Assembly (NCBI RefSeq): GCF_001418255.1
Contig: NZ_LIPV01000009.1
Location: forward strand, 1-64,000
Length of the DNA: 64,000 bases
Reading direction: 5' to 3'
From: Thiomonas bhubaneswarensis
GTDB taxonomy: Bacteria > Pseudomonadota > Gammaproteobacteria > Burkholderiales > Burkholderiaceae_C
The position numbers were made by a program, and so were the translations under genes. Below, piece by piece: positions 34,019 through 41,604 of this stretch; positions within the stretch are counted from its first letter, which is position 1; each line of letters starts with the position of its first letter. The notes under the pieces are model-generated. The model saw only the letters and a program-made list of their open reading frames with translations. It ran no database searches and was not told the origin of the DNA.

Positions 34019-34807
34019 ATGAGCCAGAACCCATTGCTGGAAGTCGAGCTATACGCCTTCGCCAGCAACAGCGCGCAGTTCTATCTGACGCCGCACGAAT
34101 TCGACGTTGATATCGACGGCAATCTCTACAAGAGCCTGGTCTTGGAACGCAACGAACTGGCGCTGGGTGCTGAAGCTGCGAAGGCTGGCTTGGATCTGAA
34201 ACTGCCGCCGAACTGCGATCTCGTTCGCCATCTGCTCGCCAACTCGCTGACCGGCGACACCACCTCGATCACCCTGCGCATCGGACGGCGCGACACCTGG
34301 GGCGACTACTGGTGGATCTCCGGCACGCGCTGGATGGGCCGGGTGCTGGGCGTCGAAGTTGCTGACGATGTCGCTCGCGTTCGCTGCGAGTCGGCGCAAG
34401 TCAGTCTCAAACGTATCGGATTGCGGCGGCTCTATAGCCGCAAGTGCTCCCACGTTCTTTATTCCTCGGCCTGCGGGGCTTCGCCGATGACAGCCAGCGC
34501 CTTCGTCCTGGAGGTCTATGGCCGCAGTGTCGAACTCGATGGTGGTGTACCGGGTTGGGTCAGCGGCGGCCTGGCCGGTGGCTGGCTACAAACCCCGGAC
34601 GGTGCGCGCCACATGATCATCGGCGACTACGGCAGCGGCGTCGAGCTGCTGTATCCAGCGGCCCTTGAGCCCGGCACGGAAGTGCTGCTGACCGTCGGCT
34701 GCGATCACAGCACGGCCACCTGTCAGACGCGCTTCGACAACCTCGACAACTACGGCGGCTTTCCCGCCATCCCAAGCAAGAACCCGTTTTCGACCGGCGT
34801 GTTCTGA
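34019..34807 (+). CDS. DUF2163/BR0599-family distal tail protein
   Basis: This 262-aa protein shows LEVELYAFASNSAQFYLTPH, RNELALGAEAAKAGLDLKLP and a Cys-containing core (RRLYSRKCSHVLYSSACG), ending in GCDHSTATCQTRFDNLDNYG then GFPAIPSKNPF. This C-x-D-x-x-TCxxRFxNxxNYGGFP end is the hallmark of the BR0599/gene-transfer-agent hub-associated family. It likely forms part of the tail baseplate. Confidence 0.87.
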   Translation: MSQNPLLEVELYAFASNSAQFYLTPHEFDVDIDGNLYKSLVLERNELALGAEAAKAGLDLKLPPNCDLVRHLLANSLTGDTTSITLRIGRRDTWGDYWWISGTRWMGRVLGVEVADDVARVRCESAQVSLKRIGLRRLYSRKCSHVLYSSACGASPMTASAFVLEVYGRSVELDGGVPGWVSGGLAGGWLQTPDGARHMIIGDYGSGVELLYPAALEPGTEVLLTVGCDHSTATCQTRFDNLDNYGGFPAIPSKNPFSTGVF

Positions 34808-34825
34808 ATCCCTGGAGAAATCGCC

Positions 34826-35053
34826 ATGTGGTACCTCGTCGTCATCGTGGTGGCGGCGCTGGTTTCGGTCGCGCTCGCGCCGAAGCCGCCCGAGCCCAAA
34901 CCGGCATCGCTGTCCGATGTCGATGCCCCAACCGCAGAAGAAGGCAGACCGATTCCCGTCGTGTTCGGCACCGTGCTGCTGCGCGGCGCGAACGTGGTCT
35001 GGTACGGCGATCTGGAAGCCGAGCCGATCCGCAAGAAAGGCGGCAAGAAATGA
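34826..35053 (+). CDS. Small tail-tip assembly protein with N-terminal membrane segment
   Basis: This 75-aa protein has a hydrophobic N-terminus (MWYLVVIVVAALVSVALAPK) followed by a Pro-rich linker and GRPIPVVFGTVLLRGANVVW YGDLE, a segment like the start of tail tip attachment proteins. It directly precedes the large tip protein by one small gene. It probably helps assemble the tip. Ends with an ATGA overlap. Confidence 0.72.
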   Translation: MWYLVVIVVAALVSVALAPKPPEPKPASLSDVDAPTAEEGRPIPVVFGTVLLRGANVVWYGDLEAEPIRKKGGKK

Positions 35054-35256
35054 GCACCAGCGTGATCGTCACTATCGACGACGTGCGCGCCGTCGGCCTG
35101 TGCGTGAACGGCTCGCGTACATGGTTCGAGCGGCATGGCCTGGACTTCCGCGCCTTTCTGCGGAAGGGACTTGATGCCGAAACCCTGCTGGCCACGAATG
35201 ACGCGATGGCGCTGCGCGTGGTCGAGCACGCGCGTACCCGGCAGGAGATGCACTGA
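35050..35256 (+). CDS. Small tail-region protein, unknown
   Basis: This 68-aa protein (VTIDDVRAVGLCVNGSRTWF, ERHGLDFRAFLRKGLDAETL) overlaps both neighbours by four and one bases. The FRAFLRKGLDAETLL segment recurs in small proteins beside the phage tip gene. No function is known. Confidence 0.68.
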   Translation: MSTSVIVTIDDVRAVGLCVNGSRTWFERHGLDFRAFLRKGLDAETLLATNDAMALRVVEHARTRQEMH

Positions 35257-37529
35257 TGGGTGGCAGCAGCAAGAAGCAAACCGTCGGCTACCGCTACCGG
35301 ATGGGATTGCACCTGGTGCTATGCCAGGGGCCGGTCGATGCCGTGCAGGAGATCCAGATGGGCGACCGCACTGCGTGGGGTGATGCCGACCGCGCGCCGC
35401 TGTCCACCGGCCACGGGCTGACCAGCCTGAGCATCAACAAGCCAACCATGTTTGGCGGCGACGAGCGCGAAGGCGGCGTGGTCGGCACCATCGATGTGCT
35501 TTCTGGTCATGCCGGGCAAGGACGCAACGACTACCTGATGAGTCGCCTCGGCAGTTCCATTCCGGCATTTCGGGGCGTGTTGTCCTTGGTGGCGCGCAAG
35601 ATCCTGTTCGCGGCCAACAACCCTTACATCAAGCCATGGGCGGTACGGGTGCGTCGCTTCACGGCGGGTTGGTTCGATGCGCCGTGGATGGAGTGGAACG
35701 CTGAAGTCCGCACCTGGGATGAGGACGAAGGCCAGGAAATCAGCGTCGGCATGAACCCGGCGCACATCCTGGTGCAGTGCCTCACCGATCCGCACTGGGG
35801 CATGGGCTATCCGCAGAGCACCATCGGCTGGAGTTTCTGGAACGCGGCATGGGCTTTGTCGAGTGAGGGCTTCGGCCTCAATCTGATCTGGACGCGCCAG
35901 CAGCCCATCGAGAGCTTCATCGGCCAGGTCATCGACCACATTGGCGGCATCCTCTACACCGATCCGGAGCAAGGCACGTTTGAGCTCAAGCTGCTGCGCG
36001 ACGACTATTGGATCGACAGCCTGCCGCAGTTGGGGCCTGACGAGATTGTGCGGCTGGAACGCTTCGAACGCGCCCAGTGGGGCGAGCTGCCCAATGAACT
36101 GACCGTGGTCTACACCGACTGGCAGACCGGCGGTGATGCTGCCGCTACGGTCGAGAACCTGGCCGCCATCCAGTTGCAAGGCGGCGTGATCAATCAGCGC
36201 CGCGACTACCCAGGTGTCAACTATGGCCCTCTGGCCGCGCGTCTGGCGCTGCGAGATTTGCGTGCTTTGGGTTCACCCCTGGCGCGGATGAGCCTGACCG
36301 TGGCACCCGACACGCTGGAACGCGCGCCGCTGCCCGGTGACGTGTTCCTGCTCAACTGGCCGCGCTTGGGCATCGACCAGATGGTGGTGCGCGTGACCGG
36401 CATCGACACCGGCACACTGGGGTCATCTGAGTGGCGCATCGAGGCGATGGAAGATGTGTTCGGGCTGGATAACGCGGTGCTGGCACCGCCACCACCGATC
36501 ATCGACGAGCCAACCCTGGAGCCGCTGCCGCCCGCGTTGGTGCTGGCGGTGGAAATTCCGTACTGGGAACTGGCGCGCACCTTGTCACGAGCCGAACTGG
36601 ACTACCTGACCGACACCGATGCTGCGCTTGGCGCATTGGCCGCAGTGGGTGGTGCGGGCCAGCTCAATTGGCAGCTCGCCACCGGTGCCTCGGCCAGTGA
36701 TATCGCCAGCGTGGCCAGCGAGGACTACGCGCCACTTCTCACGATCGATGTGGCACTGCCTGCCAGTGAGGCTGTTGCCGTCGGTGTGCCAGTGACCGCC
36801 ATCAGTCAGCCGGAAAGGCTGACCGTGGGCGACTATGCCTATCTGGCCGATGGCAGCGGAGCAATCCGCGAAGCCGTCGCTGTCCTTGACTTCGATACCG
36901 CTGCGGCCACCCTTGTCCTTGCACGCGGTGTGCTCGACACCACACCCCAAGCACATGCCTCGGGGACTCGGTTGATCGGCGTTGGTGAATGGCTGGCGTC
37001 GGAGGGCGCTGAGCGCGCCCCGGGCGAGTCGGTGTTCGTGGGCGCGATCCCGCGCACATCGACCGATCAGGGCGATCCTGTGCTGGCCACCAATGGGCAG
37101 CCGATTGTGCTGACCGGTCGGCAGGCTTTGCCGTACCCACCCGGTCGTATCCGCCTCAATGGCCAGACCGAGCCTGTCGTGGTGGGCGGTGACCTCACCG
37201 TCGCGTGGGCACATCGCGACCGCACGCAGCAGACAGCCTATCTCGTGCAGCAAGACGAGGGCGACATCGGGCCGGAGCTGGGCGTGACCTACACGCTGCG
37301 CATCCGCAATCGCAGCAACGTGCTGGTTCGTACTGAGACGGGGCTGCTCGGCACCACTTACCTGTGGACGGCAGCAGTGGCCGCGCTGGATGCCGGTGCG
37401 CTGGGTGACCGCATCACGGTGGAGATCAGTGCCGAGCGCGATGGTTTGAGCAGCTGGCAGCCGCAGGTGCGGGTCATGGATCGCGCGGGCTACGGCCTGC
37501 GCTGGGGACAGTATTGGGGAGGTGTGTGA
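35256..37529 (+). CDS. Phage tail tip attachment protein (host-specificity, J-like)
   Basis: This 757-aa protein starts MGGSSKKQTVGYRYRMGLHL and shows tail-tip features: GPVDAVQEIQMGDRTAWG near 25-42, NPAHILVQCLTDPHWGMGYP near 168-187, and GQVIDHIGGILYTDPEQGTF near 227-246. The C-terminal third has immunoglobulin-like beta patterns (GVTYTLRIRNRSNVLVRTET). In siphophages this protein forms the tip and often determines host range. Confidence 0.87.
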   Translation: MGGSSKKQTVGYRYRMGLHLVLCQGPVDAVQEIQMGDRTAWGDADRAPLSTGHGLTSLSINKPTMFGGDEREGGVVGTIDVLSGHAGQGRNDYLMSRLGSSIPAFRGVLSLVARKILFAANNPYIKPWAVRVRRFTAGWFDAPWMEWNAEVRTWDEDEGQEISVGMNPAHILVQCLTDPHWGMGYPQSTIGWSFWNAAWALSSEGFGLNLIWTRQQPIESFIGQVIDHIGGILYTDPEQGTFELKLLRDDYWIDSLPQLGPDEIVRLERFERAQWGELPNELTVVYTDWQTGGDAAATVENLAAIQLQGGVINQRRDYPGVNYGPLAARLALRDLRALGSPLARMSLTVAPDTLERAPLPGDVFLLNWPRLGIDQMVVRVTGIDTGTLGSSEWRIEAMEDVFGLDNAVLAPPPPIIDEPTLEPLPPALVLAVEIPYWELARTLSRAELDYLTDTDAALGALAAVGGAGQLNWQLATGASASDIASVASEDYAPLLTIDVALPASEAVAVGVPVTAISQPERLTVGDYAYLADGSGAIREAVAVLDFDTAAATLVLARGVLDTTPQAHASGTRLIGVGEWLASEGAERAPGESVFVGAIPRTSTDQGDPVLATNGQPIVLTGRQALPYPPGRIRLNGQTEPVVVGGDLTVAWAHRDRTQQTAYLVQQDEGDIGPELGVTYTLRIRNRSNVLVRTETGLLGTTYLWTAAVAALDAGALGDRITVEISAERDGLSSWQPQVRVMDRAGYGLRWGQYWGGV

Positions 37530-38125
37530 TGGAGCCGCGCATCGATGTTCATCTGCTCACCCTGAACGAGCCTGCCGAATGGCGGGAGGCCTGCATCGCC
37601 AGCCTCGAGGACGCACCGATCCAGTTGCACGTTTTGCCCGGCGTTCCGGGGCGTATCGGCGAGGCACGCGCGGCAGGCTATGCACAAGGCACGCTGCCGC
37701 TGGTGTCCTTTGTCGATCCCGACGATTTGTACGAAGCCAGTGCCTTCACACAACTGGCCGATGCGCTGGATGCCTGCCCGCAGGCCGTGATGGTCTACAC
37801 CGACGAAGCACTGACCGACGAGAACGGCCACGACATCGCGGTGCGGCGTCTGGCCTACAGCCGTTGGCAGCACGCGAACAGCGCCAGTCACGTGCACGGC
37901 CTGATCGTGATGCGTCGATCCGTCGTCGAAGCCGTGCTCAAGGAAACCACCGACCTCAACAACTTCGCCGACTGGCTGCTGACCCTGCTCGTAGCCAAGC
38001 GCGGTGGCGTGCTGTACCTGCCCATCGTCGGGCGTCATTGGCGGCAGCACCCGCAGCAAAGTCATCGCACCGGCGACCCGGAAGCAGTCCGGCGTATTCG
38101 TCAAGCATCGAATCTCTGGAGATAA
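37529..38125 (+). CDS. GT-A-fold glycosyltransferase-like protein in the tail cassette
   Basis: This 198-aa protein resembles family 2 glycosyltransferases: strand IDVHLLTLNE, then GRIGEARAAGYAQGTLPLVS, and the DxD-type FVDPDDLYEA (DPDD at 63-66), followed by MVYTDEALTDENG. GT2 enzymes transfer a sugar from a nucleotide donor using a metal bound by the DxD. It is short for the family, so the acceptor domain is minimal. It may glycosylate a tail protein or modify the host surface; substrate unknown. Coupled to the tip gene by TGATG. Confidence 0.75.
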   Translation: MEPRIDVHLLTLNEPAEWREACIASLEDAPIQLHVLPGVPGRIGEARAAGYAQGTLPLVSFVDPDDLYEASAFTQLADALDACPQAVMVYTDEALTDENGHDIAVRRLAYSRWQHANSASHVHGLIVMRRSVVEAVLKETTDLNNFADWLLTLLVAKRGGVLYLPIVGRHWRQHPQQSHRTGDPEAVRRIRQASNLWR

Positions 38126-38128
38126 GCC

Positions 38129-38479
38129 ATGTCATCAACCGATCCGAACCTTGGACTCAATTACGGCTGGACGCTCGGCGAGAGCGGCTGGGACACCGGC
38201 ATGGACGCCAATCTCAAGCGCCTCGGCGCAGTGGTTGGCCTGTCCGTGAAAGACCGCGACCTGACCACGCCACCGGCCAGCCCCGCCAACGGTGACCGCT
38301 ACCTCATTCCTGCCGCTGCCACGGGCGTGTGGGCAGGCAAAACCAACCAGATCGCGGTGCGCATTGCCGATGCCTGGGAGTACCACCCGCCCAAGATCGG
38401 CTGGCTTTGCTACATCGAGGACGAGGCCAAGCTCTCAGCCTACAAGTCCACCGGCTGGAGCGCCGGCATCGCCATCTGA
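38129..38479 (+). CDS. DUF2793 domain-containing phage protein
   Basis: This 116-aa protein (MSSTDPNLGLNYGWTLGESG, TPPASPANGDRYLIPAAATG, VRIADAWEYHPPKIGWLCYI) fits DUF2793, a small beta domain found in tail-fibre and gene-transfer-agent proteins. It may be the distal fibre or receptor-recognition piece. A terminator-like hairpin follows it, marking the end of the tail operon. Confidence 0.82.
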   Translation: MSSTDPNLGLNYGWTLGESGWDTGMDANLKRLGAVVGLSVKDRDLTTPPASPANGDRYLIPAAATGVWAGKTNQIAVRIADAWEYHPPKIGWLCYIEDEAKLSAYKSTGWSAGIAI

Positions 38480-38502
38480 TTTCCCATCTTCGTACCCACC
38501 AG

Positions 38503-38530
38503 AAACCCGCCCACGAGGCGGGTTTCGCAT
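38503..38530 (+). terminator. Rho-independent terminator between tail and lysis genes
   Basis: Perfect 9-bp stem AAACCCGCC (38503-38511) and GGCGGGTTT (38517-38525) with 5-nt loop, followed by CGCATTTCT. Like the one at 24691 it is followed at once by TTCTGGAGA, the ribosome-binding region of the next gene. Confidence 0.7.
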
Positions 38531-38544
38531 TTCTGGAGACTGCT

Positions 38545-38847
38545 ATGACCGAACCCGAACAACAGCCTGCGCTCGTCGAGAACATGCTCCTGCTGCGACG
38601 CGAGGACTTCGACGAACTGCTCGACCGCGCTGCGGAACGCGGAGCCGAGCGTTGCCTCGCCCATCTCGGGCTGGAGAACGGCAGTGCCGCGAAGGACATT
38701 CGCGAACTGCGCGATCTGCTGGAAGCGTGGCGCGATGCCCGCCGCACGGCGTGGCAGACCACCATCAAGGTCGTGACCACCGGCATCCTGGCCGCGCTGC
38801 TGGTCGGTGCCGCCATCAAGCTCAAGCTGATGGGAGGTTCGCAATGA
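38545..38847 (+). CDS. DUF6127-like small membrane protein (lysis region)
   Basis: This 100-aa protein has an N-terminal cytoplasmic, acidic helical part (LLRREDFDELLDRAAERGAE) and one C-terminal transmembrane helix (TTGILAALLVGAAIKLKLMG). It matches what I recall as DUF6127. Its position before a holin-like gene and an endolysin points to a lysis or holin-regulating role. Overlaps the next gene by ATGA. Confidence 0.72.
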   Translation: MTEPEQQPALVENMLLLRREDFDELLDRAAERGAERCLAHLGLENGSAAKDIRELRDLLEAWRDARRTAWQTTIKVVTTGILAALLVGAAIKLKLMGGSQ

Positions 38848-39320
38848 TCGAGACCCTGCTTGGCGGCCTCCTCGGCGGAGCCTTCCGTCTCGCGCCCGAA
38901 ATTCTCAAGTGGCTCGACCGCAAGGGCGAACGTGGCCACGAGCTGGCGATGCAGGACAAGGCGTTGGAGTTCGAGAAGCTGCGCGGCGCGCAGCGGATGG
39001 CCGAGATCGGCGCGAGTGCGGACGCAGCGTGGAACGTCGGTGCCATCGAGACGCTGCGTGACGCCGTGCGGACTCAGGGCGAGAAAACCGGCGTGCGTTG
39101 GGCCGATGCGTTGTCCTGCAGTGTGCGGCCCGTCATCACCTACTGGTTCATGGCGCTGTACTGCGCGGCCAAGACGGCGGCGTTCGCGGCCGCCGTGACT
39201 GCCGGCGCGGGCTGGGGCGTGGCCATCCTGCACGCGTGGACAGAGGCCGACCAGGCGCTGTGGGCCGGCGTCCTCAATTTCTGGTTCCTCGGCCGCGTGT
39301 TCGACCGGGTGCGGCCGTGA
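38844..39320 (+). CDS. Holin-like membrane protein
   Basis: This 158-aa protein starts with an amphipathic segment (MIETLLGGLLGGAFRLAPEI), a charged middle, and two or three C-terminal hydrophobic stretches (VITYWFMALYCAAKTAAFAA, VTAGAGWGVAILHA, AGVLNFWFLG). Followed by an overlapping endolysin gene, it is a good candidate holin of the three-TM type. It would form the inner-membrane lesion that triggers lysis. Confidence 0.75.
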   Translation: MIETLLGGLLGGAFRLAPEILKWLDRKGERGHELAMQDKALEFEKLRGAQRMAEIGASADAAWNVGAIETLRDAVRTQGEKTGVRWADALSCSVRPVITYWFMALYCAAKTAAFAAAVTAGAGWGVAILHAWTEADQALWAGVLNFWFLGRVFDRVRP

Positions 39321-39787
39321 TTGAGGTGCCACAATCGGCCATCGAACTGGCCAAGCGCTTCGAGGGGTTCCACAAGGTGGTGAGGGCTGATCCTGGTCGG
39401 GCACAGCCGTACATCTGCCCGGCCGGATACTGGACGATTGGCTACGGCCACCTGTGCGACCCGAAGCATCCGCCGATCAGCGAGGCCGAAGCCGAGGTCT
39501 ATCTGGCGCGCGATTTACAAACGGCGCTGGCCGCCACTCTGCGCTACTGCCCGGTATTGGCCGCCGAGCCCGAGAGGCGACTCGCGGCCATCGTCGACTT
39601 CACCTTCAACCTCGGAGCGGGGCGTCTGCAGACCTCGACGCTACGGCGGCGGGTCAATCAGCGGGACTGGTCCAATGCTGGTGTCGAACTTGCTCGATGG
39701 GTCTACGGCGGTGGTAGGGTCCTGCCGGGGTTGGTTGCACGGCGGGCGGCTGAGGCTGCGCTCTTGTCGGGCAAAACAGCGGCCTGA
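39317..39787 (+). CDS. Endolysin, GH24 lysozyme
   Basis: This 156-aa muramidase shows the GH24 layout: E16 in AKRFEGFHK, C34 and T40 in YICPAGYWTIGYGH (the C-x5-T variant seen in lambdoid lysozymes), and FTFNLGAGRLQTSTLRRRVN. The end GGGRVLPGLVARRAAEAALL is typical. It cuts peptidoglycan at lysis. The start is GTG at 39317, overlapping the holin stop; no SAR or signal segment is seen. Its last 85 bp overlap a convergent gene. Confidence 0.9.
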   Translation: MIEVPQSAIELAKRFEGFHKVVRADPGRAQPYICPAGYWTIGYGHLCDPKHPPISEAEAEVYLARDLQTALAATLRYCPVLAAEPERRLAAIVDFTFNLGAGRLQTSTLRRRVNQRDWSNAGVELARWVYGGGRVLPGLVARRAAEAALLSGKTAA

Positions 39788-40830
39788 GCAGATTCAATCC
39801 TCGCAATCTTGGCTTCTAGCGCAGCAACCTGATCCCGCAGGCGCTGAGCCTCCTTTTCCGCGGTCGCGCGCTGTCCACCGCCGTCCCGAACGGCAGCAAT
39901 CAGTTCCGATTGCCACCTGTCGCCAGACTCGTTGTTGGTCTTGTCCTGGTAGTAGGCAAGGCCCGAGACAATCAACGCCAGCAGGGCCAGCACCGCGGAA
40001 ACACCGACCGACCACACAGCGATGGTGATCTGCTTACGCGTTGAGTGATCGGCCTTCTTGTCTCGTTCGTCCAGCTGTTCCAGAAGGACCGTTGCCGCCT
40101 CGGCGAGGTCTTTGAGCGTCTTGGCCGACTCAGCCGTCATCTTCCCAGTCAGCCTGACCATCTCAAGCTCTTCGGCCCTTTCGCGTGCCTGGCGAGCAAA
40201 CTGCTCGTTCATGGCATGGAAGTGATCCATGTTCGACGGGCGAATCTCGACGGCCGGTGAGCCTTTCGTCAATCGCTCAAACGCACTGAGAGTCGACCCG
40301 AGGGCGGAAGAACTCTTTCGGACCTGATCGAAGATGCTGCTGGTCGATGCAAGCATCTTCTCCTGCATCTTTCGCAACTGTTGCGAATGTTCTTGGGCTT
40401 CGAGCTTCAGCAGTCGCTCCAGGTAAGCCGCTACCGGTTCGGCGACTTCGCGTTCAGGCTTCGCCCCTTCATTACCATCTATCCGTGGCCCACGCAGCAC
40501 CATTTCCGCGTAAGCCTCAGCCACACGTTCCACTTCTGCGTCCGAGAGCCGATCGACGTCCTCAGTCGCAAGCGGCGGTCGTTCGTCCTTGAAGCCCTTG
40601 GCCTCGAGCAAACTCGCAATGTGGGGCAGGAAAGCCCGGATGCGGGCCATAGGCTCCTCGCCGGGCAGCGTCTCCAAGGCGCTAAGGTCCGAAGTACGCA
40701 GACCGTACAGGTACAGCGTACCGACGGAGGTCGGTACGCTAGTTGCCGGTCTGAACAGCAGATCGAGATTGAGCCCTTTCTTCCCGGGCTCGCCCTGCTC
40801 GCTTCTGGATGAACTATCGTCCTGTGTCAT
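39703..40830 (-). CDS. Membrane coiled-coil protein at the prophage/defence boundary
   Basis: This 375-aa protein has a helical, charged N-terminal half with coiled coils (about 140-250), one transmembrane helix near 278-298 (VWSVGVSAVLALLALIVSGL), and a second coiled coil (EKEAQRLRDQVAALEAKIAR). The last ~28 residues are encoded antisense to the endolysin, so its original C-terminus may have been replaced at the junction. No family recognised. Same strand as the restriction operon, 45 bp beyond its last gene. Confidence 0.68.
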   Translation of the reverse strand: MTQDDSSSRSEQGEPGKKGLNLDLLFRPATSVPTSVGTLYLYGLRTSDLSALETLPGEEPMARIRAFLPHIASLLEAKGFKDERPPLATEDVDRLSDAEVERVAEAYAEMVLRGPRIDGNEGAKPEREVAEPVAAYLERLLKLEAQEHSQQLRKMQEKMLASTSSIFDQVRKSSSALGSTLSAFERLTKGSPAVEIRPSNMDHFHAMNEQFARQARERAEELEMVRLTGKMTAESAKTLKDLAEAATVLLEQLDERDKKADHSTRKQITIAVWSVGVSAVLALLALIVSGLAYYQDKTNNESGDRWQSELIAAVRDGGGQRATAEKEAQRLRDQVAALEAKIARIESAQAAVLPDKSAASAARRATNPGRTLPPP

Positions 40831-40875
40831 CGCGTCTTCGTATCGAACTCATCGGTGCTGAACGTCACATTGCAA

Positions 40876-41604
40876 TCAGAGTAGGGCCTGTTCGAGCCTA
40901 TGCTTGCGGGCTTGCCAATCCGGCATCACCTGTCCAAGCAAGGCGAAGAACTCCGGACTGTGATTCTTGTGAATCAGATGGCAGAGTTCGTGGATGATCA
41001 CGTACTCGACGCAGGGGCGAGGGGCTTGCACTAGGCGTGAGTTCAACGTCATTTGTCCGCCAGGGGACAGGCTTCCCCATCGGCTGCGCATCTCGCGCAC
41101 CGCTATGCGCGGTTTCTCGTGTCCCAGCCGCTGGAACGTATCGAAGGCGCTTGTCAGAATGGTATCGAACACCTCTCTGGCGCGACCAAGATACCAACGC
41201 CGCAGCAGTTCCTTAACTTTTGCGGGCGAAAGCTTTCCAGGGCTGACGACCAGAATTTCCCCGCGCGTCAGCCTCACCTGATCTTGAAGAGCACCGGCCT
41301 CATTCGCCCTGACGCGCAAGCGGTACTGCCGCCCCAGGTAGCGATGCGATTCACCGCTCAGGTACTGTCTGGGCGCGGTGTGCCGCTCAAACCGAGAGAA
41401 CGTTTCCAACTGACGACTAACCCAGCCTGCGCGCAGCCGAAGCTTCTCGACTATCGTTGCGTCGTTGCATCCCCTTGGAGCGAGCACGAGAACCCGCCCT
41501 CCCGGGTGTACCTCGATACCCAGCGTTCGCCTCGAGGGGCGTTCTACAACTTCATAGCGGATGACCTCGTCGCCGTAGCAAAACGAGCCGCTCCGTCCGT
41601 TCAT
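40876..41604 (-). CDS. YgjP/SprT-like M48-type metallopeptidase
   Basis: This 242-aa protein carries the UPF0758/YgjP (DUF45) signature: RSRWGS at 173-178, IIHELCHLIHKNHSPEF with HELCH at 205-209 and the third zinc ligand H215. Such proteins are predicted zinc peptidases often encoded next to type I restriction genes. Substrate unknown. It starts by ATGA overlap with the hsdR stop, so it is in the same operon. Confidence 0.85.
   Translation of the reverse strand: MNGRSGSFCYGDEVIRYEVVERPSRRTLGIEVHPGGRVLVLAPRGCNDATIVEKLRLRAGWVSRQLETFSRFERHTAPRQYLSGESHRYLGRQYRLRVRANEAGALQDQVRLTRGEILVVSPGKLSPAKVKELLRRWYLGRAREVFDTILTSAFDTFQRLGHEKPRIAVREMRSRWGSLSPGGQMTLNSRLVQAPRPCVEYVIIHELCHLIHKNHSPEFFALLGQVMPDWQARKHRLEQALL

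Noticed and set aside
1614-39790. Search for attL/attR direct repeats around the prophage
   Set aside because: Only short matches such as TTCTAGC were seen between the left flank and the region after the endolysin, too short to claim an attachment site.
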